Of a stretch of DNA of 37,669 nucleotides, positions 7,870-18,113 are shown piece by piece (position 1 is the stretch's first letter; every line of letters begins with the position of its first letter). The stretch comes from a virus, in IMG/VR virus record IMGVR_UViG_3300013099_000044, positions 1 through 37,669 of that record. One strand, given 5' to 3'. Made by a program: the position numbers and the translations under genes. The notes beneath the pieces are model-generated. The model did not search any database. It worked only from the letters and a program-made list of their open reading frames with translations, and was not told the origin of the DNA.

Positions 7870-10539
7870 TCAGTCTCCTACTTTGCCTGATGCTATTTTA
7901 TCTGTTTGGCTCATGCCCTTTCCTCGTCTATTCATTCCTTTAACTCCGCCAGTTCTATTGGTTCCAGGTCTACTATTTGGTTTCTGTGAATCCAATACTT
8001 GTTGGGCTATCTCAGAGGCCGAACCTCTTTGTAGTAATTGAACATTTGTTTTTACTAAAGTCTTCTCTAGTGGAACATCAAATATCCTACTTAATAGTAA
8101 CTTCTTAGCGTATGGCATGTCCTCATTAGCTATATAAGCATCCATTGACTTCTCTTTTAAGTCATTAAAAAGGTCTGGATAAATCTCTTCCATTGCTGTT
8201 TTTTCCTCTAGTGAGATATACCCGTTAGAGAAATTCTCATAAACTGTTGATACGTCAAGTGCTGCAAGCCTAAATCTCTGGTATCTTGAAATCTCTGATG
8301 GAGCATTTGTTTTTGGTAATCTAGTTCCTAAAAAACTTGCAGCATTAAAGTATATAGCTAGAAAATCATCAAATACTTCTGGTTGTAAGTCCGCTAATGG
8401 AGTCTGGGTATTATACATAGTCTCAACAAAATCTTCCTGAGTTGCTCCAAGCTCCACGAGCTCTTGTTCAAATTCTTCTTTTGTGCTCAATAACTTTCCG
8501 AACTCTGACATCCCAATTGGTCGCGCCGTATTTATTGGGGACTTGATAAACCCCATTACTGAGTTGTCTAAAACCTGCATATAATTTATATGAGATTGTT
8601 GGAACCCTTTAAAGAAATCTCTTGCCATTAGTGGCCCGTACTTTCTTATTGCTCTCGCACCCATTGAACCGGCCATCCCACCAACAACAAGTCCTGGGAT
8701 TCCATAACCCCACAGCCCTAATCCTGCAGTGATAGCACTGGCAATGAAGCCGTTGTAGCCTTTGTCTTTTAATAGTTTGCCGACACCTATATTGGCCTGC
8801 TTTATTATTTTATATTTCATCTTTCCTGTTAAGTAATCATCTGTTCTTAACCTTATCGCATCTTTTATTCCATCATCTATTGGTAAGTCTAGCGTTTTTC
8901 TTACTCTCCCACCTATAGAAACCTTGTTCATTAATTCAATTATCTCTTTAGAGTTTTTTTCAGGTGATAAATCACCCTCAATCGCCCGCCTTAAATCAGT
9001 AAAATATCTTCTGCTTGTTTTGTCGCCACTGGCAAGTGCCATTTCAACTCTATTGTCCGCATCCTGTCTAAACCTCCATTTATCATGAAGTCTATTGCTT
9101 TCCTCATCAAAAAAGAAAGCAGCACTCGAATCTTTCTCACCAACGGAGGCTATAAGAGCGTCTATTTCTTTTTTCTTATCTCGCAATAGTGCTTTATCTC
9201 GCACACTAGTTTCTCCAGACTTTAGAGTAATTTCTCTTTTGAAGTGTTTATCGCTAAGTTTTTTCATTAGCTTTTGAATATCTTTGGTGTTAGCTGTAGC
9301 AGGAGATAGATAAGAAAACTCTGATGCTAAAATCTCGTCGATGGCCTCTAGTGAGAATGCTATATCTTCACCGACTTTCTTTTGAATATTGGACAAGGCA
9401 TCTGGCATCTTCTGAAAATCTTTCTCTGCCATCTCGATAACATTATCCATCACATCTTTTGCTACTTGAGCTGGTCGTACCTTATTTGCTACTCCATAAC
9501 CTTTCCATGATCTACTATTTCTCGTTACTATATCTCTCAGCTCAGTTCTAAGCGCAGGCTTGTCTATATTTAAAACTGTGCTATCCCAGTTGGTTATATT
9601 AACGTCCATCTCTGCTATGTCTAAGAGTCCGTTTCTTTTTGCTAGTCTTTTTCCTATAGCTGACTTTGCTCTCCCATATCCTGCTGATAAAACAGGGCCA
9701 GGCAATCCTATAATTCCCCCAAGACCGCCCATAAGGCCTACGTCTCTTGCTAATATCTCCGCAGAAAATCTCTCTGGGTAGATAAGCCCATTGCTTATTC
9801 CATGAACACCAGTTATTAGTGCGGCCTCGCCGCCATATCTAATATAGTTCTTCGCCATCTTTCCTATCATCGAGGCCGGAACCTTTGTCCCAAGTAATGT
9901 AGTCATTGCTTTTTCTGGAATTGTAAATGGCGCTGTTAGAGCTTTAGTTATAGGCCCTTTATGTGCCGCCCTCGTTGCCATCTTTCCTACGTTTTGACCA
10001 AAGAGTTTCCCTATAGCAACCCTCCCTGACGATCTCGTAAGCCCCTTCAATGACCAAAGAGTTTTACCACCTAATTGTGCGAGGCCTATCGCAGGGTTTA
10101 TAATAGATGCTGCTAGTGGTGCTACATACCCTAATGTTTGCCCAAGTTCTAATGAATCAGGATTGGCCTCATATAATTTTTCAACATAATCTCTTCCAAG
10201 TGCCGCAGAGGCAACTGCCTTACCAATCCCAAAGCTAAAAGTATCTGCCGCCCCTATAACTCCAGTGGCAAATTCTTGAGCAGGAGTTCCATATATAGCT
10301 TGTAAAGCCTCTTCGTTTTGGAATCTTTCTGAATCATTTGGGCTCTCCCACGAGTAACCCATATTGAATCTAACTCTTGCCTCTTCTGACGGAAAATTCT
10401 CTCTCCTCCCAGTGGGCGAGATACCTTTAATTGTTGTGCCTCCTTCAAATGATAGCGCGCCAGATGTAACAGAAGCTTCTACCTGGTTATCAGGTATTTC
10501 AAACTGCGTTGTCTCTCCGGGCCTATAAAGGATGGTCAC
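7870..10539 (-). CDS. Internal virion / DNA ejection protein (T7 gp16 position)
   Basis: 889 residues, the largest and third of a gp14-gp15-gp16-like series. It contains several Gly/Ala-rich hydrophobic stretches that could cross a membrane, near residues 95-115 (FATGVIGAADTFSFGIGKAVA), 135-155, 265-290 (GLMGGLGGIIGLPGPVLSAGYG) and 595-625 (GLGLWGYGIPGLVVGGMAG), separated by long charged helical regions. Such proteins leave the capsid with the DNA and form a conduit across the host envelope. I see no lytic transglycosylase motif, unlike T7 gp16. It starts at a GTG overlapping the previous stop (GTGA). Confidence 0.75.
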   Translation of the reverse strand: MTILYRPGETTQFEIPDNQVEASVTSGALSFEGGTTIKGISPTGRRENFPSEEARVRFNMGYSWESPNDSERFQNEEALQAIYGTPAQEFATGVIGAADTFSFGIGKAVASAALGRDYVEKLYEANPDSLELGQTLGYVAPLAASIINPAIGLAQLGGKTLWSLKGLTRSSGRVAIGKLFGQNVGKMATRAAHKGPITKALTAPFTIPEKAMTTLLGTKVPASMIGKMAKNYIRYGGEAALITGVHGISNGLIYPERFSAEILARDVGLMGGLGGIIGLPGPVLSAGYGRAKSAIGKRLAKRNGLLDIAEMDVNITNWDSTVLNIDKPALRTELRDIVTRNSRSWKGYGVANKVRPAQVAKDVMDNVIEMAEKDFQKMPDALSNIQKKVGEDIAFSLEAIDEILASEFSYLSPATANTKDIQKLMKKLSDKHFKREITLKSGETSVRDKALLRDKKKEIDALIASVGEKDSSAAFFFDEESNRLHDKWRFRQDADNRVEMALASGDKTSRRYFTDLRRAIEGDLSPEKNSKEIIELMNKVSIGGRVRKTLDLPIDDGIKDAIRLRTDDYLTGKMKYKIIKQANIGVGKLLKDKGYNGFIASAITAGLGLWGYGIPGLVVGGMAGSMGARAIRKYGPLMARDFFKGFQQSHINYMQVLDNSVMGFIKSPINTARPIGMSEFGKLLSTKEEFEQELVELGATQEDFVETMYNTQTPLADLQPEVFDDFLAIYFNAASFLGTRLPKTNAPSEISRYQRFRLAALDVSTVYENFSNGYISLEEKTAMEEIYPDLFNDLKEKSMDAYIANEDMPYAKKLLLSRIFDVPLEKTLVKTNVQLLQRGSASEIAQQVLDSQKPNSRPGTNRTGGVKGMNRRGKGMSQTDKIASGKVGD

Positions 10540-12296
10540 TTAGTCTTCCCTTTTCCCCAGCCGTTTTCGCTAAGGTCTGTTTTGAATGTGCCGATATTAT
10601 ATGTCAGTGGGTCTACTTTTATATAGAGTGACAGGTCTGTCCACATATTACTAAGCTCTCGCTCGTATAACTGTTGAAACATTTTCCACTTGTCATCCCC
10701 AAAATACCACTGACCAACCCCTTCTGTTATTTTTCCATTCTCAACACTTATTCCAAAGAAATCACCCAGGAGCTTGATCTCAACATCTGTAAAGTTTGCC
10801 CCCATGCCTTCTTTTGTCTTTGCCTTCATAATAAGATTTGCCATTATAGATTTGGCTTTCTTTCTTGAAGCTGATGGCCAGTTTGGAAAGAATATCTTAC
10901 CTGTTCCGGCGAATCCTTTATTTTCTTTAGCAAAATTGATAACGTCGTTAAATGCTTTTAAATAGGGTCTGTATTTGGTAAGTGTTTTATTGGCTTCCTT
11001 GTGAGCGTCTTTTCCTTTTGAAAAAAATCCAAACGTCGGTGTGTATTCTACAACTCTTTCTCTTCGCTCATCCTCTCTAACTAACTGTGGATTTACTCTA
11101 CCTTGTGGGTATTTAAAATTTGCTAATCCTAGTTTTTGTCTAGCTATTTTTGCTTCATCTAAGGCAACCTTTAATGACTCTATATTTTGTCGCCTTATAT
11201 CCGTCGATGCTGTTCTAGATAATACCTCTAGTCTCATCTTTGCCATATCTAGATATGCAGCTGATATTGCCGACTCAGAATCTACGTTCTTCCCGTAAGC
11301 ATTATCTATATGGCCTAGCATATTTGTTGCCACTTGATATTTCTTAAAGTTGATATTTCTATTTGCTTTTTGAGCTGATATATCCCTATCAATAGCTCCG
11401 TTTATATTTCTCATGGCCGCATTTAGATAACCAGGGCCGCCCATTCCTGCTAAAAATAAAGATACAAATGCGAATATCTTTCTTCCCGTAATTCCTTCAC
11501 CCATAAATCGCTCAGGATTAATCTTAGCCTCAGGAGAATTTAAAAGCTTCATTGCATATTTACTAGCTAGCTCTTGGTATTTATTTCGCTCTTTGTACGC
11601 ATCGTCTTTTGTCTTTTGTAGCACTGACATTCGAGTATTGTGATGGGCCACAAGCTCTTTCGATAAAGCCGCCTGTTTTTTATCTAAGTCAGCTTTGATT
11701 TTCTCACTTTCTATTAAGCTCTTTACCTTGGCCTCTTCTACTTTAAGGGTGGCATCGGCTATGTCACTCATCCCTTTCGTGTAAGCTGTTTCCTTGCCAT
11801 GGTCTTTTGCTATCGCTCCCCCTCCACTTCCTCCGCTATCCTTTGGTGGCGGAGAACTCTCTGGCTCCTTTTTTGGTGGCGGAGAACTCTCTGGCTCAGT
11901 TTTTTTACCTAAGTCACCTTTACCTCCTAATGCTTTATCTCTCTCGTTTAACTCTTCATCCGACATTAAAGAAGGGAGCTTGCCGGACGGGTCTAATTTC
12001 CCTTTTCTTGGCGTGTAGCCTGTAGAGCCTGACTCATTATCCTGCATGGCTGCTGATGGCTCTCTGTCGATCTTGGCCTCTCTAGTGCCTTGTAATGGAT
12101 CATTATTTATAATGGTGTCTGCTTCTTCTCCATATCCCATAGATGTTTGAGCAGGAGTCGCAACACCATATCCTTTAGGATTGTCATCTACATTTACAGA
12201 CTCGCCGAGATAATCATTTTCTTCTGGAACTTCAGAATAGTCCTCATTATCATGGTCACGAACTCTTTCTTTTGTTACGCCATATATTTTTGCCAT
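10536..12296 (-). CDS. Internal virion / ejection protein (T7 gp15 position)
   Basis: 586 residues. The first 190 are disordered and acidic/proline-rich, with a duplicated EPESSPPPKK element and a GGSGGG linker. Residues about 190-260 are a long coiled coil (KVEEAKVKSLIESEKIKADLD, DKKQAALSKELVAHHN). A short hydrophobic segment follows (FAFVSLFLAGMGGPGYL), then a helical C-terminal domain. Position between the small gp14-like and large gp16-like genes, plus this architecture, indicate a capsid-internal ejection protein. GAGGT precedes the ATG. Confidence 0.7.
   Translation of the reverse strand: MAKIYGVTKERVRDHDNEDYSEVPEENDYLGESVNVDDNPKGYGVATPAQTSMGYGEEADTIINNDPLQGTREAKIDREPSAAMQDNESGSTGYTPRKGKLDPSGKLPSLMSDEELNERDKALGGKGDLGKKTEPESSPPPKKEPESSPPPKDSGGSGGGAIAKDHGKETAYTKGMSDIADATLKVEEAKVKSLIESEKIKADLDKKQAALSKELVAHHNTRMSVLQKTKDDAYKERNKYQELASKYAMKLLNSPEAKINPERFMGEGITGRKIFAFVSLFLAGMGGPGYLNAAMRNINGAIDRDISAQKANRNINFKKYQVATNMLGHIDNAYGKNVDSESAISAAYLDMAKMRLEVLSRTASTDIRRQNIESLKVALDEAKIARQKLGLANFKYPQGRVNPQLVREDERRERVVEYTPTFGFFSKGKDAHKEANKTLTKYRPYLKAFNDVINFAKENKGFAGTGKIFFPNWPSASRKKAKSIMANLIMKAKTKEGMGANFTDVEIKLLGDFFGISVENGKITEGVGQWYFGDDKWKMFQQLYERELSNMWTDLSLYIKVDPLTYNIGTFKTDLSENGWGKGKTK
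11842..11897 (-). repeat. Two tandem 30-bp units inside the ejection protein gene
   Basis: The same 26 bases occur at 11842-11867 and 11872-11897 (period 30). On the minus strand they encode the repeated Glu/Pro/Ser-rich decapeptide EPESSPPPKK in the disordered N-terminal region. The near-identity at DNA level points to a recent in-frame duplication. Confidence 0.9.
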
Positions 12297-12304
12297 CTAT
12301 ACCT

Positions 12305-12733
12305 CTATATCATTCCACTTGCTGCACTACCTACCGCGCCTATTGCTGCTGTAGCAATGTCTCCGTTATGAGCCCCTGATTGGTATCCTGTGGCGTTTGA
12401 TATTTGACCAAACTGATGCCCCATTGCCATGCTCATGCCGCTTATCTGTTCTTGGGCCCTTGCTGTTGCCATTGACCCTAGAGACTGAGCTTGAATATTA
12501 CGGGCAGACTGCATTCCCTGCCTGCTCATTAAGGCCCTTTGAAATGGGTTCCTAGAGGACTTATAAGCAGACCGCATCTGAACACCTGCCAGGGACGCGT
12601 TCTTTTTTGCTTGCAATGCCGCAACTGACGGCATTTTACCGCTTTTCCACTCTTCGTATCTTTTGTTGGCCAAAGCAGATGCCCTTCTTGATTCTCGCGC
12701 CGCTGATTTCGCTGCCTTTTTCTTACCACCCAT
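12305..12733 (-). CDS. Small internal virion protein (T7 gp14 position)
   Basis: About 142 residues. The N-terminus is a basic Ala-rich helix (GGKKKAAKSAARESRRAS). The C-terminus is Gly/Ala/Met-rich and amphipathic (GQISNATGY, IATAAIGAVGSAASGMI), as in pore-forming internal core proteins of podoviruses. AGGAG stands six bases before the ATG at 12733; an ATG at 12736 is nearly as good. It is followed by two larger proteins of the ejection series, which is the main reason for the assignment. Confidence 0.7.
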   Translation of the reverse strand: MGGKKKAAKSAARESRRASALANKRYEEWKSGKMPSVAALQAKKNASLAGVQMRSAYKSSRNPFQRALMSRQGMQSARNIQAQSLGSMATARAQEQISGMSMAMGHQFGQISNATGYQSGAHNGDIATAAIGAVGSAASGMI

Positions 12734-13085
12734 CATGTTCTCCTGATTCAAATCTTCTTATTTTTTTATTTTGAACCACAACCTCATTGTTTGTTGCCGA
12801 TATAGGCTCAAATCCCACTCTATTAAAGACTAACAGTTTTTGTGCTCCATTTGGTAAATATAGCTCTACAATTGCCTCTACTACCTTAACTTCCATTTTT
12901 ATACATACATCGACTAAAAGATTCCATAACTCGTATGCCTTTTTCTGCCCCCTGTATTTCCGATATGTATAGAAGTGTTGGACAAATACTGCATTATTTT
13001 CAGGCTCGTGCTTGAATGAGATAAAACCATGGTCTGTGACTATAGTTTCACACCCGTACAAGTCTTTCATAAAATCTTCAATCAT
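12723..13085 (-). CDS. GNAT-like acetyltransferase-fold protein in virion operon
   Basis: 120 residues with the outline of a minimal GNAT fold: strand pairs FISFKHEP and NAVFVQHFYTYR, an acetyl-CoA-loop-like KYRGQKKAYELWNLL, then VKVVEAIVELYLPNGAQKLLVFNRVGFEP, which matches the late beta4-alpha4 'xxxGF' part. The canonical Q/RxxGxG/A loop is degenerate, so it may bind a ligand or partner rather than catalyse. Small GNAT-like genes between the nozzle and ejection genes occur in other podoviruses. AAGGGAAG precedes the ATG. Confidence 0.65.
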   Translation of the reverse strand: MIEDFMKDLYGCETIVTDHGFISFKHEPENNAVFVQHFYTYRKYRGQKKAYELWNLLVDVCIKMEVKVVEAIVELYLPNGAQKLLVFNRVGFEPISATNNEVVVQNKKIRRFESGEHDGW

Positions 13086-13095
13086 ATAACTTCCC

Positions 13096-16000
13096 TTATA
13101 CTTTTATTCCTTTTATTTTGTTTTCTTTAGCAAAAGGTTTTGAGTGTTTTTTCTTCCCGATCTCTATATACACATCACTTATATTAAGAGACTCTCCCCA
13201 ACCTTGCCTGGAATCACCATCATCTACTGTGATAAAAGTAAACCTCTCTCCAATTTGTGTGCTGTATTTTGATCTTGGAACTACTCCTATAAATATCGGT
13301 GAAAAAGAAATCTCATTTTGTATCACTGTTCCAGTGAACAACCCTGATGCTATAATTGCTGAGTTTGTTTTTTGCGCTACAACATCTTGATCGTCAATTA
13401 TAAGGACATCTGTAATAGGGAATGTTTGCGTAGGCGCTTCTAAAACTAAGTCATCGGGAACTGATGTTCCACCGATATTATACCAAAACCCAGCAGTATC
13501 ACTGTTATTATATCCAATAATAAACCATCCGCCTGATATGGCCGGTGCAGTATTCTTGCCTGCTGTAATAACCTCATAATCTAAATTGTTATATGGCTCA
13601 GAGCTTAGAAATGTCGGAACTGAACCAGCATGGACATTAGTAGCGGTTAGTCCTGCTGCTGATATGCTAGATACTGTAAACCAATCAGGATTACTGGTCA
13701 GGTGCGATCCTATCGTTTGCCATAATAAAGCGTCCGTTAGATTAAATAAATCTACAGAATATTCAATATCTGCTGTAAAGTTATCTTCATAACCAATATA
13801 AGATGAGTCGTAAAACCCAAAGCCTATTGTTGTTGGGATATCTTCAGTAGAATTAGCTATGCCGAACACTCCCCAAGACTGTATCCAATCAAAGTCTGGT
13901 GATACTCCTAGCGCGGGGCCTGATAACTTAAAAACTTCCTGCACAGCTGCCTCTGACCAAGCACTCGATGTTACTATTTTCGACGATGATATGACAGTAT
14001 TAATTGATGATGTTGGTACTTCTGTGAATGCTATTTTAAGAGACTGGCATTTTTGCCTAATAAGATGGAAGTCAAACTGTAGCGGATCAACAGAGGATAC
14101 ATTGGCAATCTCATATACACCTTCAACAATTTCTTTATAATCATAGGATATCTCTAATTTTAATGAGTGGTCTGATTTCCATCCCCCATATAACAGTATT
14201 CTCCATACGCGCATAAATCCTTGTAATATATCCTTACGGCTAAGCCAAGCTGTGCTAATTTTAATCTGTATAGGAGCGTCTATATGATACCCAGTGTCGT
14301 CAGAAAAATCTTCTGACTCTATAAAAATACCATTGTCTTTTAGAAACAAATGCTTCCCATCGATTGTTTCAGAGTCAATAGTGCTGCCATTCGTGAATAT
14401 AGTCCAGTTCATTGAGACGGTGTTAAGAACAAGTATTTTATCGTCGAGACACCACCTTATCTCTGATTTTTTAGGAATGCTTACGGTGCTGCTAATTTTA
14501 AGCAAGTCTTCTTTATATATCCCTGCCCCTACAAACTTTAAGCTTAACCCTCTGTCTAATAAATACATTCCGTCATTAGAGGCAAAGAATAACCCTATAT
14601 TCGACGATATAGTTGCTCTATGGTTTATACAACCTATAGTTGTTGATATTGATTGCGGTGATGAAAAGTCATTACTAGAGCCAGTATCCGAAGGCCCGTC
14701 GCCTTGTATATAAAATATCGACTGTGTGCCTAGTATTATTAGCCTTTCATCTAGTTCATAAATTGACTTTATTCCACCTGCAAAGTTATTTTCTCCGCCT
14801 ATTGTATATGTAAATTCTCCAGAAAATTCCGGGGCAAATCCAGGGTTTATTGCCCTTGAAAACCATAGCCTTCCTGGGTTTGTAGAATCAACCAGCCAGA
14901 TTCTGTTTTTATATAATGTGCTTATTAATGAAGGTGGCGGTGGGTCTACTTCAAGAACTCCGCCAGATGTATATAACCTCTCTGATGCAAGCAATTGTTC
15001 ATCACCTAAATAGTTAGTGTCAGCGCCAAACACTACATGACCGAGAAGATTATCGGGATATTTATTACTAATAAATGTATATCGGTCTAGGTAATACACT
15101 CCGCTTAATACATCTTGCCTAAATAATTTTACTTTTAATGAGTGGTCTGATTTTTCCATCACACCTATGGACGGTTTTAGAACATATATAGCGGGCCTAA
15201 CTGGCTCTAAAGCGTAGTCCCATGTAACTGGTTGTGATACACCAGATAGCCATGTCTGTCCTGAGCTGTCCTCGTACTCATAAACAGCAACCCATCTGTC
15301 AGTGCGACCTAAAGCCGCACTATGCGTCGTCTCAACTGCTACGCATCTTGGATTGCAACTAAACCCAGCATTTAGATATTGTCTTGTATCAAAAAATCCT
15401 CCTGTCCCTCCTGTCAAAAATGCCCCAGCAGACCACGACTTATGCGTTTGCTGCTTTTTGAAGGCTATACTTACAAGTCTTGCTGGTATAAGTGGTGGGG
15501 GATTAATGATTACCTTTCCAGTTGAATTTTCCTTAGTCGTAGAAATCCACTTTCCATTATTCTTCCACCACCTTGTTAATGTTTTAATCGCGGGGTATGT
15601 AGAAAGAAAATCCTCCCCTGTATATCTTAAAAACAGCCACCTTGCTTTTACTATTTGGTTCCCATTAAGGACATCTGGGCTTCTTTCTGGAACCTCTCTT
15701 CTCTTTGTATCATCACCAATTAATTGATATTGTCCCCTAGATGGCAAAACTCCTTCGTCGGGGTCAGTTATTTGTCCTGGGGGGGTTCCAAATGGCTCTC
15801 TTGTGGCAGTCGAAGGAGAGACGCTAAACAACACAACGCCATCATCAACAAAAGATTTACTACATATCACCCAATTTTTAAGCCAGTGTTCTGTAGTCAC
15901 TGAATTTAGAGTATCTAAGTCTAAATAGGTCTTTGTTATAGAATCCTCTGCATAGAGCATGGTATCTGGACTAACTCCTTTTATTCCTTGATAAATACCA

Positions 16001-17031
16001 AAATATGCGTAGACGCTTTCCGACCCACCCTCTTTTGACACCACTGAGCAATTTGCTCCAACTATCCCTTGTGGGCTATGTCCAGCTATCTCTAACCTAG
16101 TATCAGAGATAGTTGTGATTATATTTCCAGTCGAGCTTGTTACAAGCCATATTGTTAAGCCGTATAATCTGTCACCACTTGTATATTCAAACACGCACTC
16201 AACAAAGAGCAAGTCGTTGTTGACTGGACTTTTAACAGACACTATATCAAGGCTTTTGTTTCCGCTAAACGCTGATAGTCTTTCTCTATAATTAATAAAA
16301 TTGAACGGTGGTAACGCTTCGTATGTAGCGAAGCCATTCAAATAAGCAATACCTATATAATCCCCGTCTGGTGATAGGCAGGCCGATAGCCCTGTACTGT
16401 GTGATAATTGCGTTCCGACTCCGACAGACCCAGCGACAAAACCTGGGAGTTTAGATAAGACAAAAGCTCCATTTTCTAAATCCCAACTCCACAGTTCAAT
16501 CTTAAAGGAGTATAACAAAACGATATAAGGTGTCTCTCCTATTAAAATGCTATCTAATCCCCATATTGGGCCGACTATTTCACTCTCACCCAAATACACG
16601 CCATCAGAGTCTACCGCTTCAATAAAGCATTCAGGGGTAGTAAAACCTGCTCCGCCCGCTATTAATGTAAATTTATTATTTCCTATAGACGTGGATAGCG
16701 ACGTTCCCCCTATTCCTTTTTTAAATCTCTTTTTCCCTATTGCAACCTCTGTATTGGCCACAACATTGCTTCCTATAAAGGATTCTTGATCTTCAGAGTA
16801 TGTTTTAAGTTGGGAGTCATCTATAACAGAAAACCTATTATCCTCAGTTACGATCAGTGCCTCCCCATTTGAGAGGCCAACCACATAATCAATGCCGTTT
16901 CTTTTGTTTAGCTGACCATCTGTGTTTCTATGAACATTCTCTAGTTTTGAAAAAGAGCCAACAGAATTCTTTGCCTTATCAGTCCTATTATCAAGGCTTC
17001 CAAAATGTATAGAGATACTCTCTTTTTCCAT
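13096..17031 (-). CDS. Tail nozzle / tubular protein (T7 gp12 / P22 gp10-type position)
   Basis: About 1311 residues. The N-terminus (IHFGSLDNRTDKAK, then NGIDYVVGLSNGEAL) has the 'GLDtkTD...NRxGY' style of podovirus tail nozzle and stabilisation proteins, which assemble as a beta-propeller tube under the adaptor ring. The rest is overwhelmingly beta-strand. It is much longer than T7 gp12 (about 790 residues), with a C-terminal 350-residue extension that may carry extra sandwich domains. The ATG at 17031 overlaps the upstream stop (TAATG) and is preferred over a TTG nine codons earlier. Position after the adaptor and before the ejection proteins supports the call. Confidence 0.75.
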   Translation of the reverse strand: MEKESISIHFGSLDNRTDKAKNSVGSFSKLENVHRNTDGQLNKRNGIDYVVGLSNGEALIVTEDNRFSVIDDSQLKTYSEDQESFIGSNVVANTEVAIGKKRFKKGIGGTSLSTSIGNNKFTLIAGGAGFTTPECFIEAVDSDGVYLGESEIVGPIWGLDSILIGETPYIVLLYSFKIELWSWDLENGAFVLSKLPGFVAGSVGVGTQLSHSTGLSACLSPDGDYIGIAYLNGFATYEALPPFNFINYRERLSAFSGNKSLDIVSVKSPVNNDLLFVECVFEYTSGDRLYGLTIWLVTSSTGNIITTISDTRLEIAGHSPQGIVGANCSVVSKEGGSESVYAYFGIYQGIKGVSPDTMLYAEDSITKTYLDLDTLNSVTTEHWLKNWVICSKSFVDDGVVLFSVSPSTATREPFGTPPGQITDPDEGVLPSRGQYQLIGDDTKRREVPERSPDVLNGNQIVKARWLFLRYTGEDFLSTYPAIKTLTRWWKNNGKWISTTKENSTGKVIINPPPLIPARLVSIAFKKQQTHKSWSAGAFLTGGTGGFFDTRQYLNAGFSCNPRCVAVETTHSAALGRTDRWVAVYEYEDSSGQTWLSGVSQPVTWDYALEPVRPAIYVLKPSIGVMEKSDHSLKVKLFRQDVLSGVYYLDRYTFISNKYPDNLLGHVVFGADTNYLGDEQLLASERLYTSGGVLEVDPPPPSLISTLYKNRIWLVDSTNPGRLWFSRAINPGFAPEFSGEFTYTIGGENNFAGGIKSIYELDERLIILGTQSIFYIQGDGPSDTGSSNDFSSPQSISTTIGCINHRATISSNIGLFFASNDGMYLLDRGLSLKFVGAGIYKEDLLKISSTVSIPKKSEIRWCLDDKILVLNTVSMNWTIFTNGSTIDSETIDGKHLFLKDNGIFIESEDFSDDTGYHIDAPIQIKISTAWLSRKDILQGFMRVWRILLYGGWKSDHSLKLEISYDYKEIVEGVYEIANVSSVDPLQFDFHLIRQKCQSLKIAFTEVPTSSINTVISSSKIVTSSAWSEAAVQEVFKLSGPALGVSPDFDWIQSWGVFGIANSTEDIPTTIGFGFYDSSYIGYEDNFTADIEYSVDLFNLTDALLWQTIGSHLTSNPDWFTVSSISAAGLTATNVHAGSVPTFLSSEPYNNLDYEVITAGKNTAPAISGGWFIIGYNNSDTAGFWYNIGGTSVPDDLVLEAPTQTFPITDVLIIDDQDVVAQKTNSAIIASGLFTGTVIQNEISFSPIFIGVVPRSKYSTQIGERFTFITVDDGDSRQGWGESLNISDVYIEIGKKKHSKPFAKENKIKGIKV

Positions 17032-17405
17032 TAAAAAATCCAGAGTTGAATTATACAATCAACGTCGCATCTAAGGTCCATAGTCGTTTTGTCTAACTCA
17101 TCCTTTTGGCTAACCCTCCATATATTTGTGCTAGAATTAATATCAGTTACTATCCAGCCATTTAAACTAGAGCCGGTTTTAATTATATTTGGAGAATCTT
17201 TTTTCATCACTATATTCCTAGTATATTTCTGTACTGAATTTTCTTTTTTTTCTGACTCAGTTTTTTGCACTAACATTCTACCGCGCACTATCAAACTTTT
17301 TGATAGTTTATTTATCGCACTATTTGTTTGGTACTGGACTCTATCTTGTAGGGTTCCGCCTCCTCTTAGAGGCGCAAGCTTTCCTAAACTTCTAATATTG
17401 GTCAT
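17031..17405 (-). CDS. Hypothetical small protein between adaptor and nozzle
   Basis: 124 residues with a basic N-terminus and central region, and a more acidic C-terminal part containing a Cys-x-x-x-Cys (CDVDC). A run of G's gives a strong ribosome site before the ATG. No family recognised. The gene lies between the adaptor and nozzle genes and is coupled to the nozzle by TAATG, so a minor tail or head-completion role is the natural guess. Confidence 0.6.
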   Translation of the reverse strand: MTNIRSLGKLAPLRGGGTLQDRVQYQTNSAINKLSKSLIVRGRMLVQKTESEKKENSVQKYTRNIVMKKDSPNIIKTGSSLNGWIVTDINSSTNIWRVSQKDELDKTTMDLRCDVDCIIQLWIF

Positions 17406-17423
17406 ATGCCCCCCCCTATCTAA

Positions 17424-18098
17424 TTAAGCACCTGCATAATCTAAATCTGATGAATAAAAAACTAAATCTGAACCTAATAAATCGTACTTAGTATCTGAAT
17501 ACACTTGGCTATTCATCGACCGAGGTCTATCAATATCAATAACTTTCTCAGACCTATACGCATCTCTTATTGAAGAGTTTGCTGTTATTCTATTCTCCAT
17601 ATCAAGCCTTTCTGCTAACACTCCTGCTGGGTCTGATTCTTCTTTATTTAGGTACTGAACTGCCGCATCTAAGTGGATATATCTTTCCCACCCTTGGATC
17701 ATTGAAAATTCATCGGCATCATCTTCTAGTTTTGGAATTGTTGGATAGTACCAAAGTCTCGCTAAGAAACTTCTAACTGGCATTGTTTGATAGGCGCTCC
17801 TATCTGCGAATTGGAATCTTCTCATCGGGTACATTTGGTTTATTGAAATTAACTCATCAACGGCCTTTATTTTATAAAAGTCTGTTGGTAATGAGTACAT
17901 TGTTTGATTTGCTGTAACTGGTATGTCTATACTTTTTACTGACCAGTTCTCAGAACCAGTTATCAATAAGTCGTATAGCTTCCGAATTGATTCATTGATA
18001 ATCCTATCTTCTTCAATATCGGATATAAAGCTTGAGTTGACCATATCGGCCCGCTCTCTAGCTGCGAGTTTTGTTTCTCCAAACGTAAATGTAGACAC
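17424..18098 (-). CDS. Head-tail adaptor (T7 gp11-like tail tubular protein A)
   Basis: 224 residues. The N-terminal helix pair ARERADMVNSSFISDIEEDR/INESIRKLYDLL, followed by a strand and YSLPTDFYKIKAVD, is highly characteristic of podovirus adaptor proteins that ring the portal. The middle (YPMRRFQF, LWYYPTIP) and the later 'WERYIHLDAAVQYLNKEES' helices also fit. It starts with GTG after AGGAG. Its place between the capsid genes and the nozzle gene is the standard order. Confidence 0.85.
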   Translation of the reverse strand: MSTFTFGETKLAARERADMVNSSFISDIEEDRIINESIRKLYDLLITGSENWSVKSIDIPVTANQTMYSLPTDFYKIKAVDELISINQMYPMRRFQFADRSAYQTMPVRSFLARLWYYPTIPKLEDDADEFSMIQGWERYIHLDAAVQYLNKEESDPAGVLAERLDMENRITANSSIRDAYRSEKVIDIDRPRSMNSQVYSDTKYDLLGSDLVFYSSDLDYAGA

Positions 18099-18113
18099 TC
18101 TTTCTCCTAATCT

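Noticed and set aside
7870-10539. Lytic transglycosylase domain in the gp16-like ejection protein
   Set aside because: No catalytic Glu-Ser-type transglycosylase motif could be found in the N-terminal region or elsewhere.
13118-16789. Several 60-140-aa plus-strand ORFs over the nozzle gene
   Set aside because: All are antisense to one long, convincing gene, none has a ribosome site, and none is coupled to another.
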